The notes below the pieces were generated by a model, which worked only from the letters and a program-made list of their open reading frames with translations, was not told where the DNA came from and made no database searches. DNA of 33,681 nt from contig JAQYLE010000044.1 in assembly GCA_028720205.1 (NCBI GenBank), positions 1 through 33,681 of the forward strand, in the 5' to 3' direction. The translations under genes and the position numbers were made by a program. Position 1 is the stretch's first letter; each line of letters begins with the position of its first letter. Source of the DNA: Clostridia bacterium. GTDB lineage: Bacteria; Bacillota; Clostridia; Christensenellales; Borkfalkiaceae. Below are positions 8,659 through 16,861 of this stretch, one piece after another.

Positions 8659-9858
8659 TTATATGTGTGGCATAGGTCTTGATTTATCGTAAACGGCTGC
8701 GCAATCAAAAAAGCGTGCGCAGGAACGGTTTCTGAGCGAAACGCCGTCCATCGGGCACCTGTCCATAAACAGGTATTTCTCTCCCGCCGAACGCAGCGGC
8801 ATTTTAGTATAAAACGGCAGATTCCCTACGCCGAAAAACAGCGAAAAACCGGCGTTTTTCAATGCAATCTGGCGTTCGTCGTCGCCGTTTTTACCAAACG
8901 TCCATTCTCCGTAAGGGTAGGCGTAGAAAGGCGTTTCGCCCACCAGCGGCTGCACTTCGTTTTTCCATTTTTGTATATCGTCTTTTATCTGTTCGGCGGT
9001 GCATTTCCGCATATGACGGTGCGCGTACGAATGGCAACCGAACGTCCAGCCTTTTTCTTTCAGCGCGGCAACCGTTTTTGCGGCTTTTTCGCATTCGGAA
9101 GTTCTGTTTATGCTGTTTCTGTCCGTGCGATAGCCTAAAATGCCGTCGAACCCGGTAAGAAAAATAATGCCGCGTGCGTTTTCAAACGAAAAATCGGGGT
9201 GCGTTTCAATAAATTCCTCTAAAATCGGCGCGAATTCTTCGCCGTGGATCCTGCTTTTTCCGTCGGAGAAATTCGTTACGGCTACAATTTTTCCGTTTTG
9301 TACGTCCAGACGGGCGGAAGTTCCTTTCCCCTGATTTTTCCGCGCGTAAACCACGTCGTCGAACGATAAAATCAAAGGTTTTCTTCCTTCGGGGAAGCGG
9401 AAAGATTTACGTTTTGCCGTGCCGTTTACGCAATCGAACGTATCGCGCGCGTTTACCAGTGTATAGCCGTTATTAAAAAGTTGCGATAAAATCGCGCGGA
9501 ATTCGTCCGGCGTCAGGCAATCTTCGTCTAAATTTTTCCCGTAAGAATTCCCTTCGGCAAAAGCGATTTCCGGGTGAGAAATCAAAGTATGCGTAAATAA
9601 ATGTTCCACTCTGCCTTGCGCGCTAACCGTGCATAAATCAATCGACGAGCCTTTCGTCAACGCGTTGTTATACGCCGCGGTTTCGCGCGGTGCTTTCCGG
9701 GTGGCGGAAGCGCAGCCGCAAAAAAACGAGCCGCAAAGAATCGTCCATAACAGAAAGCAAAGGGCGGCAAGCCCGCGCGCCGTTTTTCCGACGGCAATTT
9801 TCGGGCGCTTTTTATTTTCCGTGCGTATTTTTGCGTTGTGCAACCGTATGTTTCTCAT
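8659..9858 (-). CDS. Polysaccharide deacetylase family protein, probable lipoprotein
   Basis: From the start used here the protein has 399 residues. A basic N-terminus leads into a hydrophobic segment (about 29-46) ending FFCGC, a weak lipobox, so it is probably exported and lipid-anchored. The NodB-type domain shows LSFDD (metal-binding D167/D168), the HSYAH motif that supplies metal-binding histidines, and YPYGEW. These fold members remove acetyl groups from N-acetylated or O-acetylated polysaccharides such as peptidoglycan, using a metal ion. An insert between the first motif and HSYAH (TGFDGILGYRT) is typical of a Clostridia subgroup. The start is uncertain: in-frame ATGs at 9906 and 9924 exist and none has a good ribosome site. 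The substrate is unknown. Confidence 0.85.
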   Translation of the reverse strand: MRNIRLHNAKIRTENKKRPKIAVGKTARGLAALCFLLWTILCGSFFCGCASATRKAPRETAAYNNALTKGSSIDLCTVSAQGRVEHLFTHTLISHPEIAFAEGNSYGKNLDEDCLTPDEFRAILSQLFNNGYTLVNARDTFDCVNGTAKRKSFRFPEGRKPLILSFDDVVYARKNQGKGTSARLDVQNGKIVAVTNFSDGKSRIHGEEFAPILEEFIETHPDFSFENARGIIFLTGFDGILGYRTDRNSINRTSECEKAAKTVAALKEKGWTFGCHSYAHRHMRKCTAEQIKDDIQKWKNEVQPLVGETPFYAYPYGEWTFGKNGDDERQIALKNAGFSLFFGVGNLPFYTKMPLRSAGEKYLFMDRCPMDGVSLRNRSCARFFDCAAVYDKSRPMPHI

Positions 9859-9964
9859 AATAACAGTATTAGCCGGAATCGTTTCGAATATGCGCGAACG
9901 ACTCATGCGTTTAACAAAAAACATAGAAAAACGCGTAAAAACGTCGGCGGATTTTTATAAACGC

Positions 9965-9993
9965 TTGACAAGACGCGCGGCATGATTTATAAT
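9965..9993 (+). promoter_or_regulatory. Aldose-epimerase promoter (TTGACA-17-TATAAT)
   Basis: Full-consensus TTGACA at 9965-9970 and TATAAT at 9988-9993, spaced 17 bp, lie 80 bases before the epimerase start. No operator-like repeat stands out, so expression may be constitutive. Confidence 0.8.
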
Positions 9994-10072
9994 TATTCAC
10001 GATACGATAGTCAAGGCGCGGCCGTCGCGGGAAACGCGAGGTTAAGCGCCGGCACAGGAAAGGAACGGAAAA

Positions 10073-10921
10073 ATGTTGTACGTATTGAAGAACAGGCGCG
10101 CGGAAGTAAAGGTAAACGACTACGGCGCGGAACTCACAAGCGTTTTAATCGACGGCGCCGAGAGGTTGTGGCAAAACCCGGACGGATCGTGGAACGGACG
10201 CGCTCCGTTGTTGTTTCCCGTCTGCGGTCATTTTTCGTGCAGGGTAGAGGGAAAAGATTATCCCATGCCGCCGCACGGATTTGCGAAAGATTGCGTTTTC
10301 CGCGTTGAAAAGCGTACGAAACGAAAGATAGTATTGTCGCTTTCCTCGTGCGAAGAAACAAAAAAATATTATCCCTACGATTTTATTTACACCCTGGAAT
10401 ACCGTTTGAAGGGCAGAAAAATTTTCATAACGCATAACGTGCAGAACACGGCGGAAACGCCGCTGTATTTCGCCTGCGGCGGACACGAATCGTATCTACT
10501 CGAAAAAGCGTTGAGCGATTATAAATTGGTATTTCCGCTTACGGAAACGTTCGTGCATCTGCCGCACGATAAAGAAGGGTATCTTACGGGCGAGAGAAAA
10601 ACGTTAGGCGTCGGAAAAGAATTGATTCTGCCCGATAATTATCTTCACGATAACGAAACGGTAATATTGGAAAAACTGCGCAGTTCGCGCGTCAGCCTTT
10701 GCGAAACCGACGGAACGAAAAAGGCGGATATTACGTTTAAAGGCTTTTCAAACCTGCTTTTGTGGCGCCCGGAAACGGCGTCCATGCTCTGCATTGAGCC
10801 GTGGCTGAATCTTCCGGACGAAGCGGGCGCGTATCCTAAAGAATTTTCTAAAAAATCGGGCGTGATCCGCGTGGAAGGAATGCAGTCGAAAACACTCAAA
10901 CGCAGCATTCGCTACTATTAA
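10073..10921 (+). CDS. Aldose 1-epimerase family protein (LacX-like)
   Basis: This 282-residue protein has the galactose mutarotase-like beta-sandwich pattern of the LacX/YeaD-like branch: start LKNRRAEVKVNDYGAELTSV, then RAPLLFPVCG, PPHGFAKD (conserved His) and ACGGHESY (second His). The enzymes interconvert alpha and beta anomers of hexoses or phosphohexoses. AGGAAAGGA lies shortly before the ATG. It stands alone between its own promoter and a terminator and is not in a sugar operon, though both neighbouring blocks handle glycosides. The actual sugar cannot be inferred. Confidence 0.9.
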   Translation: MLYVLKNRRAEVKVNDYGAELTSVLIDGAERLWQNPDGSWNGRAPLLFPVCGHFSCRVEGKDYPMPPHGFAKDCVFRVEKRTKRKIVLSLSSCEETKKYYPYDFIYTLEYRLKGRKIFITHNVQNTAETPLYFACGGHESYLLEKALSDYKLVFPLTETFVHLPHDKEGYLTGERKTLGVGKELILPDNYLHDNETVILEKLRSSRVSLCETDGTKKADITFKGFSNLLLWRPETASMLCIEPWLNLPDEAGAYPKEFSKKSGVIRVEGMQSKTLKRSIRYY

Positions 10922-10990
10922 CGCGCCGTTCGTTAAATGAATCGCCGGGCGCTCCGATTTTTTCGGAAGGGTTTACCGATTAAACTTCTT

Positions 10991-11041
10991 GCCGCACGCG
11001 GCGCAATCGCGTCAGACGCAACCTTTGCGTGCGGGAAAACG
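10991..11041. repeat. 51-bp dispersed structured repeat, copy 1
   Basis: The sequence from GCCGCACGCGGCGCAATCGC onward is found again at 33631-33681 with a single G/A difference (11034 versus 33674). CGCACGC (10993-10999) pairs with GCGTGCG (11027-11033), and ACGCA/TGCGT makes an inner stem. It lies in the 387-base gap after the aldose epimerase. Apart from this repeat and the terminator at 11150, I see no supported gene in that gap; the open frame across it has no ribosome site and a composition unlike its neighbours. Confidence 0.8.
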
Positions 11042-11149
11042 GGTCGGACCAGCCGGACAAGAAAAAACGCCTTGGCGAAAGCCGAAGCGTATGGCAGGGA
11101 AGACGCGATTATCTCGAAAGGCTGCAATGGTATAAAAAACGGTAAAAAG

Positions 11150-11182
11150 CCTGAAAAGTGCGTGAATTTTGCATTTTTCAGG
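11150..11182 (+). terminator. Terminator in the gap after the aldose epimerase
   Basis: CCTGAAAA pairs with TTTTCAGG, with TGC/GCA inside the loop, followed by TTATTTTTAATTTTTT. It could end the epimerase transcript or a small RNA covering the repeat element. Confidence 0.7.
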
Positions 11183-11308
11183 TTATTTTTAATTTTTTCT
11201 TAATTCGGGACAATATTTTGTAATAGAATAGTTTATTTTTATAATATCGTTTAATTATAAAACAAACATAATGCTACGATGATCGGGGCTTCGCCGGTAA
11301 ATCGATTG

Positions 11309-12103
11309 TTAATGGGTAGGCTTGGGCGGACAATACGCTTTCCGGTATTCCGTGGGAGTCGTTCCCGTAAATTGCTTGAATTGTCGGATAAAATGATTCA
11401 GATTGCTGTAAGACAGGTTCTGCGCGATGGTTTTTACGGACGTGTCGCTTTCCGCAAGCGCGTTTTTCGCGTTGTTGATGCGCGCGATGATCAGGTCGTT
11501 TATGGGCGAAGTTTTAAATAAGGAACGGTATAACGCAAAAAAACGGGAGGCGGAAACGCCGCACCGCTTAGCCATTTTTTCCACCGTCCACGGTTCGTTC
11601 AGCCGCAGAAACATTTCCCGCCGTACCGCGTACAGGCGCGCCGTTTGTTCTTCGTCGAGAGTAAGGTCGGGCTCCGCGTGAATCGCCCGGCTGAAGCGGA
11701 TAAACAATTCCCGAAGTTTCAGTTGCAATAACTCCTCACGCGCAATGCTTTTCGCAAAAAAGTTTTCTTCCATTTCGCGCGTGAGTTCGGTAATAAAATC
11801 GGCGGATTTCGGATAGTAGAGCGTATCCGTCTGCAAAGAAAGACTTTCGAAATATCCGTCGGGAACGGAAAAAAAATGAATCCAATCGTGCACCAGCGGT
11901 TCGGTGGCGTGGAAATATTGCGGCGTGTGCGGTTGAAAAATCACGCAGGCATGCGGACGGGCGCGGACGGGTTCGCCGCCGATTAAAATTTCCACCGACG
12001 TTGCAAAATGCAGAAACGTATATTGTTCGTGTCCGTTTTTGCGGTTGATCGTAAAGCCGCTTTGTTCCGGGTAAAAATGTCGTAAAGAAGATATTTCGGG
12101 CAT
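11309..12103 (-). CDS. AraC family transcriptional regulator
   Basis: This 264-residue protein has an N-terminal cupin-like sensor domain (about 1-150) and a C-terminal double helix-turn-helix: EKMAKRCGVSASRFFALY-x-x-LFKTSPINDL, then TVKTIA-type helix and SYSNLNHFIRQFKQFTGTTPTEYRK. AraC proteins of this type bind sugars and usually activate a neighbouring glycosidase gene. ATG 12103 is chosen over an upstream start because AAGGAGAGAG precedes it closely. It is divergent from the GH2 gene, and the shared intergenic region carries two matching 11-bp repeats, so it most likely activates GH2 and controls itself. Confidence 0.92.
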   Translation of the reverse strand: MPEISSLRHFYPEQSGFTINRKNGHEQYTFLHFATSVEILIGGEPVRARPHACVIFQPHTPQYFHATEPLVHDWIHFFSVPDGYFESLSLQTDTLYYPKSADFITELTREMEENFFAKSIAREELLQLKLRELFIRFSRAIHAEPDLTLDEEQTARLYAVRREMFLRLNEPWTVEKMAKRCGVSASRFFALYRSLFKTSPINDLIIARINNAKNALAESDTSVKTIAQNLSYSNLNHFIRQFKQFTGTTPTEYRKAYCPPKPTH

Positions 12104-12122
12104 AATCTCTCTCCTTGAATAC

Positions 12123-12151
12123 AGTATAATAAAAACGATAGGATATGTCAA
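12123..12151 (-). promoter_or_regulatory. araC-type regulator promoter
   Basis: On the minus strand TTGACA (12146-12151) and TATACT (12123-12128) are spaced 17 bp. One 11-bp repeat (12138-12148) lies between them, in a place where bound protein would repress. Confidence 0.7.
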
Positions 12152-12169
12152 TAAAAAAATAGGATATGT
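12138..12169. promoter_or_regulatory. Paired AraC-type operator half-sites
   Basis: ATAGGATATGT occurs at 12138-12148 and 12159-12169, exactly 21 bp apart, that is two helical turns. The first copy sits inside the regulator's own promoter, the second ends 2 bases before the -35 of the GH2 promoter. This is the usual layout for AraC self-repression plus activation of a divergent gene. Confidence 0.65.
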
Positions 12170-12171
12170 TA

Positions 12172-12201
12172 TTGATTTTTTCTACGCCTTTCGTTTATAA
12201 T
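12172..12201 (+). promoter_or_regulatory. GH2 glycosidase promoter
   Basis: TTGATT at 12172-12177 and TATAAT at 12196-12201 are spaced 18 bp. The -35 is imperfect and abuts an AraC half-site, in keeping with activator dependence. Confidence 0.6.
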
Positions 12202-12255
12202 ACAGGTAGAATTCTTTCGTCGGTTTTTATGAAAGAGATAAAGGAGAGGAATACT

Positions 12256-13956
12256 ATGTACAGAGCGGAACACCCGAAACCTCAGTTTGAACGCAAAAAT
12301 TGGCTGAATCTCAACGGAAAATGGCAGTTTGAAATAGACAACGGCAACAGCGGCGCGGCGCGCGGATATTATAAAGAGGACGCTGTATTAAACGGCGAAA
12401 TCGAAGCGCCTTTCTGCCCCGAAAGCAAGTTGTCGGGGATAGGATATGTTGATTTTATGTCGTCCGTGTGGTATAAGCGCGAAGTGGAACTAACCGCAAA
12501 GCAGTTGAAAGGGCGCGTGGTGCTGCATTTCGGCGCGGCGGATTATTTTACCACCGCTTATATCAACGGTAAAGAATGCGGAACGCACAAAGGCGGCTAC
12601 GTCTCTTTTTCGTTCGACGTGACGGAATTCGTGCGGGAAGGAAAAAACGTGATTACGGTGCACGTAGAAGACGACACGCGCAGTCCGCTTATTCCGCGCG
12701 GAAAGCAAAGCGAAGGCTATTATTCCGCCGGTTGCGATTATACGCGCACGACGGGTATCTGGCAAACCGTCTGGCTGGAATTTACCCCGAAAACGTATAT
12801 TAAAAACGTAAAATATTATCCCGATATACATACTGCCGCCTTAACGATTACGGCGGAAACGTGCGGCGCGGGAACGTTTACGGCGCAGACCTTTTTCAAC
12901 GGAAAACCCACGGGAGAAGCGCGTGCGGAATGCAACGGGGGATCGTTGACGGTTACGGTGAATCTCACCGAAAAGCATTTATGGGAGGTGGGCAAAGGCG
13001 GCTTGTACGATCTTCGCCTTACCTACGGCGACGACGAAGTGAAAAGTTACTTCGGCTTGCGCAACGTCCGCCTGGAAGGCTATAAATTTTTAATCAATGA
13101 AAAATCGGTGTTTCAACGCCTTGTGCTGGATCAGGGGTTTTATCCGGACGGCGTATATACGGCGCCGAGCGACGCAGATTTAGAAGCGGATATAGATATG
13201 TCGGTGGCGATGGGGTTTAACGGAGCCCGTCTGCACGAAAAAATCTTTGAGGAACGTTTTTTGTACCATTGCGATAAAAAGGGGTATATCGTATGGGGAG
13301 AATTCCCTAATTGGGGGGTGGATCATTCGCGGTCGGAAAGCGTCTTTGCCGTATTGCCCGAATGGCTGGAAGAACTCGCGCGCGATTTCAACCACCCCGC
13401 CATCGTGGGCTGGTGCCCGTTCAACGAAACGTGGAACTACAAAGGGCGCTGTCAGGAAGACGACGTGTTACGGTTGGTTTATCAGGCGACGAAAGCCGTT
13501 GATCCTACGCGCCCCTGTATCGATACCAGCGGAAATTTTCACGTGATAACGGATATATTCGACGTGCACGATTACGATCAGAACCCGCAGACGTTCGCCG
13601 AACATTATAACGCGCTGATGCAAGACGGCACGTTGTACGATCCGCACGCCGCAAGGCAGAAGTATAAGGCGGGTATGCCCGTATTCGTCAGCGAATACGG
13701 CGGCATCCGCTGGACGAAAGAAGAGAAAGGGTGGGGCTACGGAAACGCGCCCGCAACGGAAGAAGAATTTCTTGCGCGCCTTGAAGGATTGACGGACGTT
13801 TTGCTTAACAACAGCCGCATGTTCGGTTTCTGTTACACGCAACTTTACGATATAGAGCAGGAACAGAACGGATTGTATACGTATTGCCGCAAACCGAAGT
13901 TTCCGCCCGAAACGATTAAAAAGATCTTTTCCAAAAAAGCGGCGATTGAAGATTGA
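12256..13956 (+). CDS. Glycoside hydrolase family 2 (beta-galactosidase/beta-glucuronidase-like)
   Basis: This 566-residue enzyme has the GH2 order: jelly-roll sugar-binding domain (about 10-180, with LNGKWQF and SSVWYKREVEL), a short immunoglobulin-like domain (about 180-270) and a TIM barrel (about 275-566). The acid/base is E391 in PFNETWN and the nucleophile E480 in VSEYGG. It removes terminal beta-linked galactose, glucuronate or similar sugars by a retaining mechanism. There is no signal peptide, so it acts in the cytoplasm on imported glycosides. ATG 12256 follows GGAGAGG; a longer frame has no ribosome site. It is shorter than LacZ and belongs to the compact group without a C-terminal domain. 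The exact sugar is unknown. Confidence 0.93.
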   Translation: MYRAEHPKPQFERKNWLNLNGKWQFEIDNGNSGAARGYYKEDAVLNGEIEAPFCPESKLSGIGYVDFMSSVWYKREVELTAKQLKGRVVLHFGAADYFTTAYINGKECGTHKGGYVSFSFDVTEFVREGKNVITVHVEDDTRSPLIPRGKQSEGYYSAGCDYTRTTGIWQTVWLEFTPKTYIKNVKYYPDIHTAALTITAETCGAGTFTAQTFFNGKPTGEARAECNGGSLTVTVNLTEKHLWEVGKGGLYDLRLTYGDDEVKSYFGLRNVRLEGYKFLINEKSVFQRLVLDQGFYPDGVYTAPSDADLEADIDMSVAMGFNGARLHEKIFEERFLYHCDKKGYIVWGEFPNWGVDHSRSESVFAVLPEWLEELARDFNHPAIVGWCPFNETWNYKGRCQEDDVLRLVYQATKAVDPTRPCIDTSGNFHVITDIFDVHDYDQNPQTFAEHYNALMQDGTLYDPHAARQKYKAGMPVFVSEYGGIRWTKEEKGWGYGNAPATEEEFLARLEGLTDVLLNNSRMFGFCYTQLYDIEQEQNGLYTYCRKPKFPPETIKKIFSKKAAIED

Positions 13957-14007
13957 AGCCCTTTTGGCGAAGCCGATCGTTTCTGCCCGTAAATTTTCCA
14001 TGAGTAT

Positions 14008-14868
14008 TTAATGTTCGGAACGTACATCGTATGCGGCGTTGCTTTTTCTTTTTATATAAGAACTTGGCATGGAGCCGACGCGTTTCTTGAATACCTTAGA
14101 AAAGTACAGAGGGTCGTCGAATCCGCACAGATACGAGATGTCTTTTACGCTTGTAAAGCCTTTATCTATGAGCGCACAAGCGCTGTTTACACGCAAAAGA
14201 TTGAGATATTCGCGGAAGGATACGCCGAACTCCTTTTTGAATACGTAAGAGATGTAATTTGAGTTGTAATTCAAAGTTTTGCTCAAAGAATTGAGATTGA
14301 GTTTGCTGTCAGCATAATTTTCGTCGACGTATTTTTTGATTATAGCAGGAGTATTGCATCCGCTCTTTTTGGCAACAGGCATGATCCTTTCTCCTATTTT
14401 CGATAGCGAAAATAAGAAGATCCCTTCCGTTCCCATATCGAGTACGGAAATAGGCAATTTCAGACAGTTTTTCCATACCTCTTTCAACTCGATGAAATTT
14501 TTAAAGACGCAATTTCTGATTCGTATACCGAATTTTTCGAGTATAGCGTTTGACCTTGTCCCTACAAAACCTATATACAGATATTTAAAATCATCAATGC
14601 TTTCGAGTGTATAGGCGGAGGCGGGAAAAGTAAAAAATAAATCGCCCTCCGAAAGAGAATAAGCGGAATACTGTGTTTTGAGGACCCCGCTGCCTTTTAC
14701 GACGAGGTGCATTCTGTAATTGGACAGAGTGATTGTGCGTTCGGGCGATTGTTTTTCGGTCTCCAACACAAAATGCAAGATGTTTATTTCTCCCGGAGCG
14801 AAAGCCGATTGAATAAACCGGCATGAATTTTCTGTGTACATCATATCTGATAGAAGGTTATTCTCCAT
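14008..14868 (-). CDS. AraC family transcriptional regulator (second)
   Basis: This 286-residue protein has an N-terminal cupin-like sensor region (SEGDLFFTFPASAYTLES) and a C-terminal AraC domain: LNLNSLSKTLNYNSNYISYVFKKEFGVSFREYLNLLRV, then SVKDISYLCGFDDPLYFSKVFKKRVGSMPSSY. It is divergent from the Gfo/Idh/MocA gene, whose promoter has a strong -10, a poor -35 and a 9-bp inverted repeat nearby, which suggests activation by this protein. The start has no obvious ribosome site; an internal ATG eight to nine codons later is possible. Since the operon it faces is partly broken, its targets may now be few. Confidence 0.9.
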   Translation of the reverse strand: MENNLLSDMMYTENSCRFIQSAFAPGEINILHFVLETEKQSPERTITLSNYRMHLVVKGSGVLKTQYSAYSLSEGDLFFTFPASAYTLESIDDFKYLYIGFVGTRSNAILEKFGIRIRNCVFKNFIELKEVWKNCLKLPISVLDMGTEGIFLFSLSKIGERIMPVAKKSGCNTPAIIKKYVDENYADSKLNLNSLSKTLNYNSNYISYVFKKEFGVSFREYLNLLRVNSACALIDKGFTSVKDISYLCGFDDPLYFSKVFKKRVGSMPSSYIKRKSNAAYDVRSEH

Positions 14869-15009
14869 ATAAAGAATTTATTTTATTATATACTATTTGA
14901 ATGTCTAAGTCAAATTTAACCGTCGGGCATTTACACCTTAACGATAAAAATATAATATTTTTCCATATATTGCAATTAAAAATACATTTTATTCTTTCAA
15001 AAAAAGAGG

Positions 15010-15055
15010 TATAATATAACTACAATCATAGTTTACTTTTATTTGTTGATTGTAG
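15010..15055 (+). promoter_or_regulatory. Gfo/Idh/MocA operon promoter with inverted repeat
   Basis: TATAAT at 15010-15015 has no good -35 at the right distance. Just downstream CTACAATCA (15020-15028) is mirrored by TGATTGTAG (15047-15055) with 18 bases between. The repeat lies around the transcript start, so it may be a repressor site or an RNA stem before the ribosome site at about 15068. Confidence 0.5.
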
Positions 15056-15079
15056 CAGAGTGTATCAGGAGGAATAAAA

Positions 15080-16372
15080 ATGAAAAAGATCAAAATAGGC
15101 GTAATGGGCGCAATGCGCGGTTCCAGCATGATAAATTATTGTCTTGCAGCGGAGAATGCCGAACTCGTCGCGATCTGCGACAAATGGAAAGACGGACTTG
15201 AAATTCAAAGGGAAATGAATAAAGGGTTCGATATAACCTATTATGACAATTTCGACGACTTTATCAATCACGATATGGACGCCGTTGTCCTTGCCAACTA
15301 TGCAAACGAACACGCTCCGTTTGCAATTCGTGCGCTTAAAGCGGGCAAACACGTTTTTTCAGAAGTTTTACCGTGCCAGACGATGAAAGAGGCGGTCGAA
15401 CTTATCGAAGCAGTCGAAGAATCGGGGCTGGTTTACGCGTACGGCGAAAACTATTGTTATATGCACGCTCCGTACGAGATGAGGAAACTTTACAGAGAGG
15501 GTAAAATAGGCGAATTCGAGTATGGGGAAGGCGAATACATACATAATTGTGAATCTATATGGCCGGAGATTGCCTATGGGGATAAAAACCACTGGAGAAA
15601 CAATCTGTATGCAACTTTTTATTGCACGCACTCGCTCGGTCCGATTATCTATATTACAGGGTTAAGACCCGTATCGGTCGTTGGTTTCGAGAGTAGTAAG
15701 ACGGAAAGGACTCTTCGCGTAGGAGCGAAAGGGGGACTATTCGGTATAGAAATGGTAACGCTCGAAAACGGAGGAATCGTCAAGAGTATACACGGAGGGT
15801 TATATAAAAATTCTATATGGTACTCTATATATGGAAGTAATGGCAGAATGGAGTCTGCAAGAGAAGACGTATTGAACGGTGCGTTCGGGAGGATATATAT
15901 AAACGCCGACGAATACTCGGGCGGTTACGGTACGGGCAAACTCGATACGTATCTTCCCGCGGAGAAAAATGCCACGGAAAAAGATCTGGGGCACGGCGGA
16001 TCGGATTTTTGGTCAATGTGGAACTTTATTGAGAAGATAAAGGGGAATAAGGATGCCGACTCGATAGACGTTTACGAGGCGATGGATATGTTTTTGCCCG
16101 GAATGATGGCGTATCGTTCGGTATTAAAGGGAGGCGTTCCCGTCGAAATACCCAATCTCAGAGATAAAGCCGAAAGAGAAAAATGGAGAAACGACGTAGC
16201 TTGCATAGACGAGAAAGTTGCCAAAGATCAGGTTCTGCCCTTTTTTTCTAAAGGTAATCCCGATATTGACGATAAAATATACGAAGCACAGAATAAAAAG
16301 TGGCAGGCTGTTCTTGCAGACAGAGATTCGCAGATGTATCAAAATCTTAAAATAGGAAGAAAGGAAAAATAA
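15080..16372 (+). CDS. Gfo/Idh/MocA family oxidoreductase
   Basis: This 430-residue protein has an N-terminal Rossmann domain (KIGVMGAMRGSSM for NAD(P) binding) and a C-terminal alpha/beta substrate domain beginning near residue 130. Members oxidise or reduce sugars, cyclitols and glycosides, and some cleave glycosides through an oxidised intermediate. The usual EKP motif with its catalytic lysine is replaced by EVLP near residue 95, so standard dehydrogenase chemistry may be altered. AGGAGGAATAAAA gives a strong ribosome site. It is the first and only intact gene of its operon: the next gene starts 10 bases later and is broken. Confidence 0.9.
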   Translation: MKKIKIGVMGAMRGSSMINYCLAAENAELVAICDKWKDGLEIQREMNKGFDITYYDNFDDFINHDMDAVVLANYANEHAPFAIRALKAGKHVFSEVLPCQTMKEAVELIEAVEESGLVYAYGENYCYMHAPYEMRKLYREGKIGEFEYGEGEYIHNCESIWPEIAYGDKNHWRNNLYATFYCTHSLGPIIYITGLRPVSVVGFESSKTERTLRVGAKGGLFGIEMVTLENGGIVKSIHGGLYKNSIWYSIYGSNGRMESAREDVLNGAFGRIYINADEYSGGYGTGKLDTYLPAEKNATEKDLGHGGSDFWSMWNFIEKIKGNKDADSIDVYEAMDMFLPGMMAYRSVLKGGVPVEIPNLRDKAEREKWRNDVACIDEKVAKDQVLPFFSKGNPDIDDKIYEAQNKKWQAVLADRDSQMYQNLKIGRKEK

Positions 16373-16382
16373 AGGTGCAATT

Positions 16383-16762
16383 ATGGACGTTAAATACTAT
16401 ATCGGAAAAGGTATCGAAGAAAAACCTCTGCAGAATATCATTCAAGGGGGTATGTGTTCGGTTTTTAAGCGAATAGGTTGTATAGGAGACAGTCTTTCCG
16501 CAGGTGAAATAGGAGCAATAAACGCCGAAGGTCAACCATTCTACTGGGACACTTACGAATATTCTTGGCCTGCATATATGGCAAAGCACACGGGTTGCGA
16601 AGTTTTGAATTTTTCCCGCGGCGGAATGACGGCTAAGGAATATGTCGAAAGTTTTGCCGAAACGAACGGATATTGGGACAGAGATACGGTGCGGAAAAAC
16701 TTCCGGCAGGCGTATTATATCCTTTTATCACCGGCGGAAGTATCGTATTTTCTTCTGTTTTA
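16383..16762 (+). pseudogene. SGNH/GDSL hydrolase, N-terminal part only
   Basis: The frame begins with a good AAGGTG site and reaches the block I motif GCIGDSLSAGE (nucleophile Ser) near residues 32-42, then LNFSRGGMTAKEY. SGNH hydrolases of this kind remove acyl or acetyl esters from glycans. The family match holds to about NFRQAYYI (near 16715) and then stops; the remaining codons read out-of-frame transporter sequence. Block III (GxND) and block V (DxxH) are absent, so the enzyme cannot work. It was probably co-transcribed with the oxidoreductase 10 bases upstream. Confidence 0.75.
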
Positions 16763-16848
16763 GGCATGATTATTTTTAAAGAGAAATTATCGATAAAGCA
16801 GTGGATTGGCGTTATATGTTGCTTTGCGGGAACGTTGATGTTTATTTA
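16687..16848 (+). pseudogene. DMT/EamA-type transporter C-terminal fragment
   Basis: In the frame ending TAA 16846-16848 the sequence reads LPAGVLYPFITGGSIVFSS, then GMIIFKEKLSIKQWIGVICC and FAGTLMFI. FKEKLS-x-x-Q-x-x-G followed by a last hydrophobic helix is the standard end of drug/metabolite transporter (EamA-like) proteins. Only about 50 codons remain and they run directly out of the truncated SGNH gene, overlapping it in another frame. This indicates a deletion that removed the end of one gene and the start of the other. Confidence 0.7.
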
Positions 16849-16861
16849 AGAGGGAGAAAAA

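Noticed and set aside
10937..11203. Possible 88-aa protein over the dispersed repeat
   Set aside because: No ribosome site, very Arg/Lys/Ala-rich, and it includes the terminator stem at its end. A structured repeat explains the sequence better.
12166..12255. N-terminal extension of the GH2 protein
   Set aside because: The extra codons cover the promoter, and the strong ribosome site favours the ATG at 12256.
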